Assembly: GCA_047623555.1 (NCBI GenBank) | Contig: JBLHMP010000005.1 | Coordinates: 7,635 to 71,634, forward strand | Length of the DNA: 64,000 bases | Direction: 5' to 3' | DNA from: NORP181 sp047623555 | GTDB taxonomy: Bacteria > Pseudomonadota > Alphaproteobacteria > Rhodobacterales > Rhodobacteraceae | Shown here: in pieces, positions 26,338-35,615 of the stretch | How the letters are laid out: the number at the start of each line of letters is the position of its first letter | Numbering within the stretch: position 1 is the first letter of the stretch | Position numbers and translations under genes: made by a program | Notes under the pieces: generated by a model | The model's input: the letters and a program-made list of their open reading frames with translations, nothing else | What the model was told of the DNA's origin: nothing | Database searches by the model: none

Positions 26338-27236
26338 TAACTCAACTCTCCCAATGTGCGCCGCGCCGCGATCCATGTTGCCAAAAAGGACACGACCGCG
26401 CCAAGAACAGGTATCAGCATCGGCCAAAGCCAACCCGCACCCTGAAATCCGAGACCGGTCAGAAACCCGCCCTCGTCCGTGGCTTCGGGCAACAGCATAA
26501 TGCCCACTAGCCCCAGCACCATGCCAACGGTCGCGCCAATCAGCGCCCGCAAGGTAAAGCGCCGTACAAAAGCCTGTCCGATGTATTGATCGCGCGCGCC
26601 AACAAGCCGTAAGACTTCGATAACCTGACGATTGGCCGCCAGCGCGGCATGGGCGGCCAAGGTTATCATTGCTGCAGTTGCCCCAGCGATCAACAGGATC
26701 GACACCAATCCCAACAAACGCAGGCTGTTGGCGGCTTGCACCAAGGGCCGCCGCCAGCGGGTGTGATCGTCCAAAACCGCACCGGGGACTTCGCCGCTTA
26801 GGCGCAAACGAAGACCAGCGGCGTCATAACCAGGGTCACCTTCTATCACTTCGATCAACTGTGGGATTGGCAGATCATCCAGTGGCAAATCTGGCCCGAA
26901 CCAGGGTGACAACAACGCCACCTGTTCTTCTGTTGTCAGCGCACGGGCGCGCGCAACCCCGGGTGTTTGTCGCAAAATTTGCAATGCGACCTCGGTTTGC
27001 GCGGCGCGTTGATCGGCCGGCGCGTTGATCCGCAGTGTTGCACTGCGCGCCAATTCATCTGCCCAGCGATCGGCCAGTCGCCCGGATGCCAAAGACAACG
27101 CCAAGGCAAACACCGCCAAAAAAGCCATTGCGCCGGACACAAATAGGGTCAATTGCGCGGTAAATCCGCTTGGCGGTACCACTCGGTCGGCCTGTGGGTC
27201 CCCCATCAGGAATTTGCGAATTGTTCCTTTGCTCAC
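26337..27236 (-). CDS. ftsX: Cell division protein FtsX
   Basis: This 299-residue membrane protein has an N-terminal membrane segment, an external domain (about residues 50-170) and three C-terminal membrane segments, the FtsX topology. LRLVGARDQYIGQAFVRRF is the conserved cytoplasmic FtsE-contact region. FtsEX controls septal peptidoglycan hydrolases. It starts with GTG, overlapping the ftsE stop as GTGA. Confidence 0.9.
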   Translation of the reverse strand: MSKGTIRKFLMGDPQADRVVPPSGFTAQLTLFVSGAMAFLAVFALALSLASGRLADRWADELARSATLRINAPADQRAAQTEVALQILRQTPGVARARALTTEEQVALLSPWFGPDLPLDDLPIPQLIEVIEGDPGYDAAGLRLRLSGEVPGAVLDDHTRWRRPLVQAANSLRLLGLVSILLIAGATAAMITLAAHAALAANRQVIEVLRLVGARDQYIGQAFVRRFTLRALIGATVGMVLGLVGIMLLPEATDEGGFLTGLGFQGAGWLWPMLIPVLGAVVSFLATWIAARRTLGELS

Positions 27237-27910
27237 AAATCCGCCCCCGCCAATTGCAAGCGTCGGTCAGAAATGCGCAACACCCGTGCCTGAATCTGGC
27301 TTTTCGCAGCCCGGATCAGCGCCAGATCGTGACTGGCAATCATCACGGTTTTGCCCATCTTGTTCAGCTCGATCAGCAATTGCAGCAGACGTTGCGACAT
27401 TTCCCAGTCGACGTTGCCGGTAGGTTCATCCGCCAAAATCACGTCTGGTGACATGATAACCGCACGGGCAAGGGCGGCGCGTTGACGCTCGCCTCCGGAG
27501 AGTTCCGGTGGCAAAGCATCGGCGCGGTCCGCGAGGCCAACCCAGTTTAACAGTTCATTCAGGTTTTCGCTTTCTTGCGACGGGTCGCGCCCGGCCACGG
27601 TCATGGGCAAGGCGATATTGTCCGCCACCGGCAAGTGATCCAGAAACCGGCAATCCTGATGCACCACACCAACACGCCGCCGCATCATCGCCATCTGATC
27701 CCTGTCAAATTCGCGCAAATCTTCGCCAAACACCCGCACCTGTCCCAAAGTTGGCATAAGCGCCCCGTAACACAGCTTCATGAATGTGGTTTTTCCAGAG
27801 CCGGATGGTCCAGTCAGAAAATGAAATGATCCGGCTGACAACTTCAGTGACAGGTCACTGAACAGCTCTCCGCCGCCGTAATTATAGGCTACATTTTCAA
27901 GCTCGATCAC
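27233..27910 (-). CDS. ftsE: Cell division ATP-binding protein FtsE
   Basis: The 225-residue ABC ATPase has Walker A GPSGSGKTT, LSGGERQRAALARA as signature, Walker B VILADEPTGNVD and the His switch ASHDL. It starts with GTG (27908-27910), with AGGGGGC upstream. With FtsX it forms the septum-associated ABC complex. Confidence 0.93.
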   Translation of the reverse strand: MIELENVAYNYGGGELFSDLSLKLSAGSFHFLTGPSGSGKTTFMKLCYGALMPTLGQVRVFGEDLREFDRDQMAMMRRRVGVVHQDCRFLDHLPVADNIALPMTVAGRDPSQESENLNELLNWVGLADRADALPPELSGGERQRAALARAVIMSPDVILADEPTGNVDWEMSQRLLQLLIELNKMGKTVMIASHDLALIRAAKSQIQARVLRISDRRLQLAGADL

Positions 27911-28100
27911 GGTTGCCCCCTGCCGTTGTTGCCATGTTGTGCCTTAGCGCGGGGTCAGTTTCAATGCCAAGCAGCAACAGTGTCAGAAGAACACGACGCT
28001 AAACCGGACTAATTCACTCTTTTCTGAACTGTCGCAAACACATATGCTATATCGAACCTGTAAAGATTAATGGCGGTCTTAGGGACCAGGAGCGACTAAA

Positions 28101-28880
28101 ATGCGACTGACATGTCCAAATTGCGGGGCACAATACGAAGTACCGGATGAGGTTATTCCATCCGAGGGCAGAGATGTGCAGTGTTCCAACTGTGGAGACA
28201 CCTGGTTTCAGAACCACGCAGACAGCCCAAATCTGACCGAGGCCAAGCCCGAACAGACCCCGCCGCAAGCCGCTGAACCTGATGTCGATGAAGAGGAAAC
28301 CGAACAAGCCCCGGCGCAGACTCAGCTGGATTCATCCGTCAAAAACATCCTGCGTGAAGAGGCGGCACATGAGGCGCAAATTAGGGCCGATGAGACCGGC
28401 AATAGTATCGAAAGCCAGCCAGATTTAGGTCTGGACGACATTGCCTATGACGCCGAGCGGCGCGCCCAAGAGGCGCAAGATCGGGTGGCCCGCATTCGCG
28501 GCACCGAAATCGGCCATGGCGGTGCCCCTGCCGAAGCTGACCCGATCAGCATCCCCAGGTTGCGGCGCGGCCTGTTGCCCGATATTGAGGAAATCAATTC
28601 AACCCTACATGCAGATAGTAACAAGCCCGACCTGGATACTGCGGTTGGCCCTATATCGGCCAGCACCCAAGGCAAACGCAAAAGTGGTTTTACCCGCGGA
28701 TTTGCCGTTGCGATATTGATCGCCGCAGGGTTGGTGATGATCTATGTAAGGGCCCCACAGATCGCCCAAAGCTTTCCGAAATTTGATCCGGCATTGAATG
28801 CCTATGTGGCTGGCGTTGATAAATCGCGATTGTGGCTAGACAATAAAATTGGTGATCTGATTCCCAACAAAGGCGAATAG
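28101..28880 (+). CDS. Zinc-ribbon (MJ0042-type) membrane-anchored protein
   Basis: The 259-residue protein opens with a two-CxxC zinc ribbon, CPNCGAQY and CSNCGDTW (residues 5-34). An acidic, Glu/Ala/Gln-rich low-complexity middle follows (about 45-195). One membrane segment (FAVAILIAAGLVMIYV, near residue 205) precedes a short external tail. MJ0042 fingers occur at the N terminus of alphaproteobacterial envelope proteins of unknown role. It is divergent from ftsE. AGGAGCG precedes the ATG. Confidence 0.85.
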   Translation: MRLTCPNCGAQYEVPDEVIPSEGRDVQCSNCGDTWFQNHADSPNLTEAKPEQTPPQAAEPDVDEEETEQAPAQTQLDSSVKNILREEAAHEAQIRADETGNSIESQPDLGLDDIAYDAERRAQEAQDRVARIRGTEIGHGGAPAEADPISIPRLRRGLLPDIEEINSTLHADSNKPDLDTAVGPISASTQGKRKSGFTRGFAVAILIAAGLVMIYVRAPQIAQSFPKFDPALNAYVAGVDKSRLWLDNKIGDLIPNKGE

Positions 28881-28933
28881 CAACCACGCCTTCCGGCGGC
28901 CGAGCTCAGGCGTGTCCTCGCCTGTGCTCGCGA

Positions 28934-31495
28934 CTAGAACCGGTCTAGCAGACGTTGCAGGTAATCCAATTCAACCTCGGGGCGTTCACCTTCGCCCGAC
29001 CGGCGGCGGATTTCGTCCAACAGTTCGCGGGCCCGCCGGTAGACATCTTCGCCCTGCAGCAGGTTTTCATCGGTGCCAACCGATCCTTGCGATCCCCGAT
29101 TGCGCCCAAGCGGGTCGCGGTTTTGCGACTGCATTTCGCCGTCTTGCTGACCCTGCCCCTGCTGGTTTTGCGCCAGCGCCTCGCCCAAGGATTGCATGCC
29201 TTGGCGCAGGGCCTCCATGGCGGTGGATTGCTGATCAATCGCGCCGGCGTAATCATTCTGGCGCAATGCCTCTTCGGCGCCGTCCATTGCCTCGCCTGCC
29301 CGATCCAAAGCTTCGCGCGCCGCGTCACCTTCTGGTGTTCCGGCCCCTGGCATACTGCCCTGTTGGCGGTTCAACTCATCGCGCAACGCTTGCTGACGAT
29401 CGGCCAGTGCCCCCTCGGCATCGCCGCCATCTTGCTGGCCTTCCTGCTGGCCATTGCCTTGCCGACGACCGCCCTGACCTTCGTGGCTTTCACCGCGACC
29501 TTGTCCGCCATTCTGGCCCTCGTTGCCCTGATTTTCACCCACCTGAGCATTGGGATTGAACTGTTCCTGAAAATCGCGGAACGCCTGATCTGACAACCCT
29601 TGCTGTTCGCGCAAGGTATCGGCCAGACCCTCCATGGCCTGCTGGCCCTCGGACTGGTCACTTTGACCCGGCGCATTGGTGATACGCATGTTTTCCATCA
29701 ACTCTTGCAGTTCTTGCAAGGCCTGTTCAGCCTCGGCCATGCGGCCCTGCTCCATCAGTTCCTGAATGCGATCCATCATCTTGTCCAGATCGCTTTGCGT
29801 CATCTGCATCGAATTTGGCGGCAGGTTCTGATCATCCATCACCTCGCCGTTTTCCTGCGCTTGCTGCGACAACTGGCGCATATAATCATCACTGGCGCGG
29901 CGCAGTTCCTGCATCAGCTCGGCAATCTCAGGGTCACTGGCCCCATTGCGCATCGCCTCGCTGAGCCGTTCCTGTGCCCGGCGCAGACGTTCCAGAGCAT
30001 CGCCAATATCACCGTCTTCCAGCAGAATTGCCAAGTCCCAGAGCGCTTGCGAAATCTCGTCCCGCTGCGGGGCCTTAAGATCAAAACGCGTCATGGTTTC
30101 CAGCCGTCGCAGGATCACCCGCAGCCGCAAATAGGCGGTTTCGGAGCGGAACACGCCCTCTGGACGATGTGAAACCGCCCGCAGAATCTGCGCCACATGC
30201 CCCGCGTTCTGGCGCGACCACAGCAAATCACGACGCTGTTCTATGATCGCGGCGGCCATCGGATCAAAGAACCGGCGCGCGGGCAGCATGGCGGCAAAGC
30301 CTTCGGAGTCAACGCTATGTCCGGCGGCGTCTTCGACCTGCAGCGTAAAGATCACCGGCAGGTTGGCCCAGGGGTGTTGCGAAAAATCTTCGATCAGTTT
30401 CTCGGTGAAATCGCGGCGATCACCGGATATCGGCATTGGCAACTCGACACTGATTTCGTCGCGCGGTTCAGGGTCAGCCAACAGCCCGTAACGACGAGTG
30501 ATCGCATCCAGATCCAGCGCAATCAGCGCCCTCCCCGAAATAACCCCATAGTCATCGCTGGCGGTAAACGGCAGCGTCATTTGCCCACCGGCCTGTGCCT
30601 CGGCGGGGCCAGTCACGGCGAGATCCGGCGCGGAATCGGTGATCATGTCAACCAGCCATGTCTGGCCGCCTGTCCCGTCGATACGCAATTCGCCGTCTTG
30701 GGTGACCGCGAAATCATGCCCCGGGTTTGTCGCTGGAGGAATGTCACCAATGCGGCCCGACACGGTTTCGGCCAATGCCAAAGCCCCCAATTCGCCGTAA
30801 AACCGCAAGGTGATGCGGCTGCCTTGGGGTACGTTTAATGTCTTGTCGTCGATGTCGTTCAGATAGATCGTTGGCAGGCCGGTATATCGTGGCGGCTCTA
30901 CCCAGCCTTCCCAGCTGGGGCCGCCTGCGGCCAGCACCGCAGCGCCCGGTGTCAAATCGGCGACCGATCCAACCCGCAGAATTGAGCCGAACAGCAAGGC
31001 AACAACCAACGCCACCAAAGACGAATAACGCAACCCATAAGGGTCGCGACTGGCGATCTGTAAATTCGGTTTCGCGGCTTTGGCCCCAAAGGCCCGCACC
31101 GCCATGCGTTGCTGATGCGCCCGCCAGACCGCGGCTGATGCATCATCGCCTGCGCCTATTGCCAGCTCATCGAGCAGCGCCGCAATCGGGCGACCCGGCA
31201 GGGTTTCGTCCAATCGGGTCAGCGCCTCAAATCGGGTTGGCCAATGGAAACCGCGAATGCCCCAGACCAGGCTGATCAGCACCGCAAGAACGCTAATAAC
31301 CGCCATCCCCCAGACCGCTTCGATGGGCATCAGGTCATGCAGGCCCAGCAGCAAAGCCGCAGCCATCAGCATGAGGATCGAGGTCAACGGCCAGAACCGG
31401 CGCAACACCTGCTCGGCAATCATGCCGACGCGGGTCAAAACCAGCGGCAGGCGCAATCGGCGCAAGGTCGGGGCAGTGCCGGGTTGGCTGGCCAT
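28934..31495 (-). CDS. TIGR02302 family large membrane protein
   Basis: This 853-residue protein matches the alphaproteobacterial TIGR02302/DUF4175 family. It has two N-terminal membrane segments (about 35-80) and a third near residue 160. An external beta-rich region follows, then a long helical part with many MEQGRMAEAEQALQELQELM-like repeats. The tail is rich in Gln, Gly and Asn (about 640-790). The family is conserved but uncharacterised; a role in the cell envelope is inferred from topology. It lies 34 nt downstream of lysA on the same strand. Confidence 0.88.
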   Translation of the reverse strand: MASQPGTAPTLRRLRLPLVLTRVGMIAEQVLRRFWPLTSILMLMAAALLLGLHDLMPIEAVWGMAVISVLAVLISLVWGIRGFHWPTRFEALTRLDETLPGRPIAALLDELAIGAGDDASAAVWRAHQQRMAVRAFGAKAAKPNLQIASRDPYGLRYSSLVALVVALLFGSILRVGSVADLTPGAAVLAAGGPSWEGWVEPPRYTGLPTIYLNDIDDKTLNVPQGSRITLRFYGELGALALAETVSGRIGDIPPATNPGHDFAVTQDGELRIDGTGGQTWLVDMITDSAPDLAVTGPAEAQAGGQMTLPFTASDDYGVISGRALIALDLDAITRRYGLLADPEPRDEISVELPMPISGDRRDFTEKLIEDFSQHPWANLPVIFTLQVEDAAGHSVDSEGFAAMLPARRFFDPMAAAIIEQRRDLLWSRQNAGHVAQILRAVSHRPEGVFRSETAYLRLRVILRRLETMTRFDLKAPQRDEISQALWDLAILLEDGDIGDALERLRRAQERLSEAMRNGASDPEIAELMQELRRASDDYMRQLSQQAQENGEVMDDQNLPPNSMQMTQSDLDKMMDRIQELMEQGRMAEAEQALQELQELMENMRITNAPGQSDQSEGQQAMEGLADTLREQQGLSDQAFRDFQEQFNPNAQVGENQGNEGQNGGQGRGESHEGQGGRRQGNGQQEGQQDGGDAEGALADRQQALRDELNRQQGSMPGAGTPEGDAAREALDRAGEAMDGAEEALRQNDYAGAIDQQSTAMEALRQGMQSLGEALAQNQQGQGQQDGEMQSQNRDPLGRNRGSQGSVGTDENLLQGEDVYRRARELLDEIRRRSGEGERPEVELDYLQRLLDRF

Positions 31496-31529
31496 TACCG
31501 TCTCCTGAGGGTCGCGGCGCAGGATTGCG

Positions 31530-32795
31530 TCACAGCCACTCGGGTATGGTATCGCGATTTATCATATCTTCAAAGGTCAGACGTGGGCGGATAACCGCGA
31601 ATTGATCGCCATTCACCAAAACTTCGGGGATTAACAGCCGCGAATTGTATTCACTCGACATCACCGCACCATAGGCCCCGGCACTGCGGAACGCGATCAG
31701 ATCATCGGCAGCAAGCGGCGGCATCATGCGTTGTTTGGCAAATGTATCGCCGCTTTCGCAGATCGGGCCAACGATGTCGTAGGGCTGTTGGGCAACGCCG
31801 GGCGCGGGTTCAACCACCGGAATGATGTCGTGATGCGCCTCATACATTGCCGGGCGAATCAGGTCGTTCATCGCCCCGTCCACGATCAGAAAATCACGGC
31901 CTTCGCCTGATTTCACATAGATCACCTGCGACACCATGATCCCGGCATTGCCCGCAATCAAACGCCCCGGTTCGATCTCGATCTCGCAGCCCAGATGCCC
32001 GACGGTCCGTTTAATCAGCGCACCGTAATCTGACGGCAATGGCGGTGCCTCGTTTGAGCGTTCATAGGGAATGCCCAAGCCGCCGCCCAGATCAAGGCGA
32101 CGAATATTGTGGCCATCGGCGCGCAGCGTTTCGGTCAGTTCAGCAACTTTCAGATAGGCCTGCTCAAACGGCGCCAAATCGGTCAACTGGCTGCCGATAT
32201 GCACGTCGATGCCAATGATTTCGAGCCCCGGCAACGCGGCGGCCATCGCATAGACCTCGCGGGCACGGGCAATTGGAATGCCAAATTTGTTCTCGGATTT
32301 GCCAGTGGCGATTTTGGCGTGGGTTTTGGCGTCGACATCCGGATTGACGCGAATGGTAATCGGAACAGTCATGCCCAGCGCCACGGCCTGCGCGCTGATC
32401 ACCTGCATTTCGGGCTCGGATTCGACGTTGAACTGGCGAATACCACCCATCAACGCAGTGCGGATTTCGCACGCAGTTTTACCAACGCCCGAGAATACGA
32501 TTTTGTCACCGGGGACACCTGCGGCCCTGGCGCGCAGGTATTCGCCCTCAGACACCACATCCATGCCCGCCCCGGCATTGGCCAGCGTTTTCAGAATGGC
32601 CTGATTGCTGGCCGCCTTCATCGCATAGCAAACCAGATGGTCCATGCCCTCCAATGCCTCGTCAAACAGCCGAAAATGGCGTTCAAGCGTGGCTGTGGAA
32701 TAAACATAAAACGGCGTTCCAACGCTGGCTTCTATTTCAGCCAGCGGAACGTCTTCGGCGTGTAATGCGCCATCTTTGTAGAGAAAATGATCCAT
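31530..32795 (-). CDS. lysA: Diaminopimelate decarboxylase
   Basis: The 421-residue PLP enzyme has CYAMKAASN with the Schiff-base Lys, GGGLGIPY for phosphate binding, EPGRLIAGNAG and CESGDTFAK with the catalytic Cys. It converts meso-diaminopimelate to lysine. It follows the small lipoprotein gene and argH on the same strand. Confidence 0.96.
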   Translation of the reverse strand: MDHFLYKDGALHAEDVPLAEIEASVGTPFYVYSTATLERHFRLFDEALEGMDHLVCYAMKAASNQAILKTLANAGAGMDVVSEGEYLRARAAGVPGDKIVFSGVGKTACEIRTALMGGIRQFNVESEPEMQVISAQAVALGMTVPITIRVNPDVDAKTHAKIATGKSENKFGIPIARAREVYAMAAALPGLEIIGIDVHIGSQLTDLAPFEQAYLKVAELTETLRADGHNIRRLDLGGGLGIPYERSNEAPPLPSDYGALIKRTVGHLGCEIEIEPGRLIAGNAGIMVSQVIYVKSGEGRDFLIVDGAMNDLIRPAMYEAHHDIIPVVEPAPGVAQQPYDIVGPICESGDTFAKQRMMPPLAADDLIAFRSAGAYGAVMSSEYNSRLLIPEVLVNGDQFAVIRPRLTFEDMINRDTIPEWL

Positions 32796-32992
32796 GCTGC
32801 GATTAGACTTAAATCGTCGTCCAGATCAATTGGAATCAGCGCTCAGGTTATCAATAAGGGTAAGAACATCCGCAATTTAGGCACTATCTCGCCCTATTTT
32901 CTGGCTCCCCCTCTTTTCTCACTTGCGGCAGGTCGAGGTAGGCACCGGCTTTGGGAACAATGCCCAAAGGGGTCGGCGCAACCGTCCGCAGA

Positions 32993-33175
32993 TCAGGGTT
33001 TGTCTTTAGAGGCGCCAGGCGGCCCATAGACCACACCAACCCGCGCGCTGCCCGATAGGCTTACTCCGGTGCCCGTGGGCTGTGCGGCATTCTCTGTTGG
33101 TCTTTGTGGGATGCCATCCGCGCCACAGGCGGTCAGAATAGCAGTTGCTATAAACGCCAGAACAAGTCGACTCAT
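32993..33175 (-). CDS. Small lipoprotein, LptM-like candidate
   Basis: The 60-residue product has a lipoprotein signal: MSRLVLAFIATAILTAC with the lipobox LTAC, Cys at residue 17. The mature part starts CGADGIPQRP and is otherwise unstructured and Pro/Gly-rich. I start at ATG 33175, which overlaps the argH stop (ATGA). Short lipoproteins beside lysA in many proteobacteria belong to the LptM (YifL) family, which helps assemble the LptD translocon and begins C-G-x-x-G. Position and sequence fit but the match is short. Confidence 0.7.
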   Translation of the reverse strand: MSRLVLAFIATAILTACGADGIPQRPTENAAQPTGTGVSLSGSARVGVVYGPPGASKDKP

Positions 33176-34563
33176 GTCAGCCTCGCTTTCCATAGTTTGA
33201 TTTGCGCCCGCACCTGTGCCGGGGCCGTTCCACCATAAGACATGCGTGAGTTTACTGAATTTTCAACCCCAAGGACATCAAAGACATCCTTAGTAATATC
33301 GCCATGAACCGATTGCATGTCCGTAAGGCTCAGATCGGGCAGATCACAGTCTTTGGCTTCGGCCATGGCCACCAATGATCCGGTGATGTGATGTGCATCG
33401 CGGAATGGCAGGCCCAGAACCCGCACCAACCAGTCGGCCAGATCAGTGGCCGTTGAAAACCCGGACCCGGCTGCGGCCGCAAGCGAATCGCGGTTGGCGG
33501 TCATGTCGCGCACCATGCCGTTCATCGCGGCCATCGCCAGCATCCAGCTGTCAGCGGCGTCAAACACCTGTTCTTTGTCTTCCTGCATGTCCTTGGAATA
33601 GGCCAAAGGCAGGCCTTTCATCACCATCATCAGCGCCGTGTTGGCCCCAAAAATCCGGCCAATCTTGGCGCGAATCAATTCCGCCGCATCCGGGTTTTTC
33701 TTTTGCGGCATGATGGATGATCCGGTCGAGAACCGATCACTTAGCGCCACAAACCGGAATTGCGCCGACGACCAGATCACCAGTTCCTCGGCCATACGTG
33801 ACAGGTGCATGGCGCAGATGCTGGCGGTGCTCAGGAACTCCAGTGCGAAATCACGGTCGCTGACCGCGTCCAGCGAATTGGCACTTGGTCGATCAAAGCC
33901 CAACGCCTTGGCTGTCATGTCGCGATCAATCGGAAACGACGTGCCGGCCAGTGCGGCAGCACCCAAGGGCGATTCGTTCATCCGCACGCGGGCATCGCGC
34001 ACCCGGCCTAAATCACGGCCAAACATTTCCACATAGGCCATCATATGGTGGCCCCATGTCACCGGCTGTGCGACCTGCAAATGGGTAAACCCGGGCATCA
34101 CCCAAGCGGCCCCGGCCTCGGCCTGTTCTAACAAGGCCTCGATCAACGCCAAAAGGCCGGATTCAGCGGCATCCAATTGATCACGCACCCATAATTTGAA
34201 ATCGGTTGCCACCTGATCATTGCGGCTGCGTCCGGTGTGCAAGCGCCCGGCAGGTTCGCCAATGATCTCTTTCAGGCGCGATTCGACATTCATATGGATG
34301 TCTTCTAGCGCGGTGGAATACTCAAACGTTCCGCCTTCGATTTCTGACAACACCGTGAGGAGGCCTTTCCCTATCGCCTCAGCATCGCTATCGCTTATCA
34401 CGCCTGTTGCGGCCAACATCGCTGCGTGGGCTCTTGAACCGGCAATATCCTGCGCCGCCATCCGTCGGTCGTACCCGATCGAGGCATTAATCGCCTCCAT
34501 GATCGCGTCCGGTCCGGCGGCAAAGCGGCCGCCCCACATCTGGTTTGAGGATTTATCTGCCAT
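33172..34563 (-). CDS. argH: Argininosuccinate lyase
   Basis: The 463-residue protein has SRNDQVATD, the family signature GSSIMPQKKNPD and the TFSTGS-type loop region (DRFSTGSSIM). It splits argininosuccinate to arginine and fumarate. Only 22 bp separate its ATG from the divergent tlpA-like gene, so each promoter must overlap the neighbouring reading frame or the short gap. Confidence 0.96.
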   Translation of the reverse strand: MADKSSNQMWGGRFAAGPDAIMEAINASIGYDRRMAAQDIAGSRAHAAMLAATGVISDSDAEAIGKGLLTVLSEIEGGTFEYSTALEDIHMNVESRLKEIIGEPAGRLHTGRSRNDQVATDFKLWVRDQLDAAESGLLALIEALLEQAEAGAAWVMPGFTHLQVAQPVTWGHHMMAYVEMFGRDLGRVRDARVRMNESPLGAAALAGTSFPIDRDMTAKALGFDRPSANSLDAVSDRDFALEFLSTASICAMHLSRMAEELVIWSSAQFRFVALSDRFSTGSSIMPQKKNPDAAELIRAKIGRIFGANTALMMVMKGLPLAYSKDMQEDKEQVFDAADSWMLAMAAMNGMVRDMTANRDSLAAAAGSGFSTATDLADWLVRVLGLPFRDAHHITGSLVAMAEAKDCDLPDLSLTDMQSVHGDITKDVFDVLGVENSVNSRMSYGGTAPAQVRAQIKLWKARLT

Positions 34564-34585
34564 GTCGTGTCCTATCGGAGGAAAA

Positions 34586-35155
34586 ATGCGTCTTATTCGT
34601 TCCGCTCTCCTTTATATATCCCTTGCGCTGGGTGCAAACACAGCGATGGCCGATATGTCGTCAATTATCGCGTTGCGTGATGGCGATATGAAAAAACTGA
34701 ACTTTCACAGTGAACCCAAAGAAGTGTCACAGGTCGCCTTTACGCTTGAGGATGATAGCGGAATGGCGACGCTGGCCGATTATCAGGGCAAATATATCCT
34801 GCTGAATTTCTGGGCCACATGGTGTGCGCCGTGCCGCGCCGAAATGCCGATGCTCTCTGCCTTGCAGGACGAATTTGGTGGTGACACTTTCGAAGTGCTA
34901 ACCTTGGCCACGGGCCGTAATTCGCCCACAGGCATCAAAAAGTTCTTTGACGATGCGGACATTACCAACCTACCGCGCCATCAGGACCGCAAACAGGCGG
35001 TGGCCCGCGACATGGGCATTTTAGGCCTGCCAATCACCGTTATCCTTGATCCCGAAGGGCGCGAAATTGCCCGTCTGATTGGGGATGCGGAATGGGATTC
35101 TGACAGCGCACGCGCCATTATTGCCGCCTTGTTAGAGCCGTCATCTGACGACTAA
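34586..35155 (+). CDS. TlpA-like thiol-disulfide oxidoreductase
   Basis: This 189-residue protein has an N-terminal signal sequence (SALLYISLALGANTAMA) and a thioredoxin fold with NFWATWCAPCRAEMP (WCxPC redox pair, near residue 80) and the cis-Pro loop LGLPITV. Periplasmic relatives reduce apocytochromes or other thiols. I begin at ATG 34586 with a strong CGGAGG 6 nt upstream. The gene is divergent from argH. Confidence 0.88.
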   Translation: MRLIRSALLYISLALGANTAMADMSSIIALRDGDMKKLNFHSEPKEVSQVAFTLEDDSGMATLADYQGKYILLNFWATWCAPCRAEMPMLSALQDEFGGDTFEVLTLATGRNSPTGIKKFFDDADITNLPRHQDRKQAVARDMGILGLPITVILDPEGREIARLIGDAEWDSDSARAIIAALLEPSSDD

Positions 35156-35228
35156 TAGCCATTGACGCAACGCACCCTTTGACAAAACGCACCCTTAAGC
35201 TCAACTCTTACGGCGAACAGGGGGCGCG

Positions 35229-35615
35229 ATGCCGTTAGCAATACTTCTTATTCTGGTCGCCGGTGGCATCGGCGGCGTCGCCGTGCTGTTGCATTTTCTC
35301 GGCAAATCCAAGCCGGTGATCCTGACCACAGACGCCGCCCGCACCGCATGGTTGCGGCCGTTCCCGGATGAAACCGTCACAGACGTTACGCTGGCCGACA
35401 CTGGCCACGCGGCATTGATTGGCACGGATCACGGACCGGGGCTGGTCTGGTCCTTTGGCATTGATACGGTTGCGCGTCCTCTAAAGGACGCCAAAATAAC
35501 CGAAACCAACAAACACCTGAAAATCCGTTTTTCCGACTTCACCGCCCCCAAGGCGATGATCACCCTCTCCGAAACAGAACGCGCCGACTGGCGTGAGAAA
35601 ATGGCACAGACATGA
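35229..35615 (+). CDS. Small membrane-anchored protein of unknown function
   Basis: The 128-residue protein has an N-terminal membrane segment (LAILLILVAGGIGGVAVLLHF) and a soluble domain of about 100 residues with no catalytic motif I know. Its ATGA overlap with the following desaturase-family gene implies coupled translation and a shared process. Confidence 0.7.
   Translation: MPLAILLILVAGGIGGVAVLLHFLGKSKPVILTTDAARTAWLRPFPDETVTDVTLADTGHAALIGTDHGPGLVWSFGIDTVARPLKDAKITETNKHLKIRFSDFTAPKAMITLSETERADWREKMAQT

Noticed and set aside
28912..29559. 215-residue plus-strand open frame
   Set aside because: Antisense to the Gln-rich tail of TIGR02302; low-complexity reverse complement explains it.
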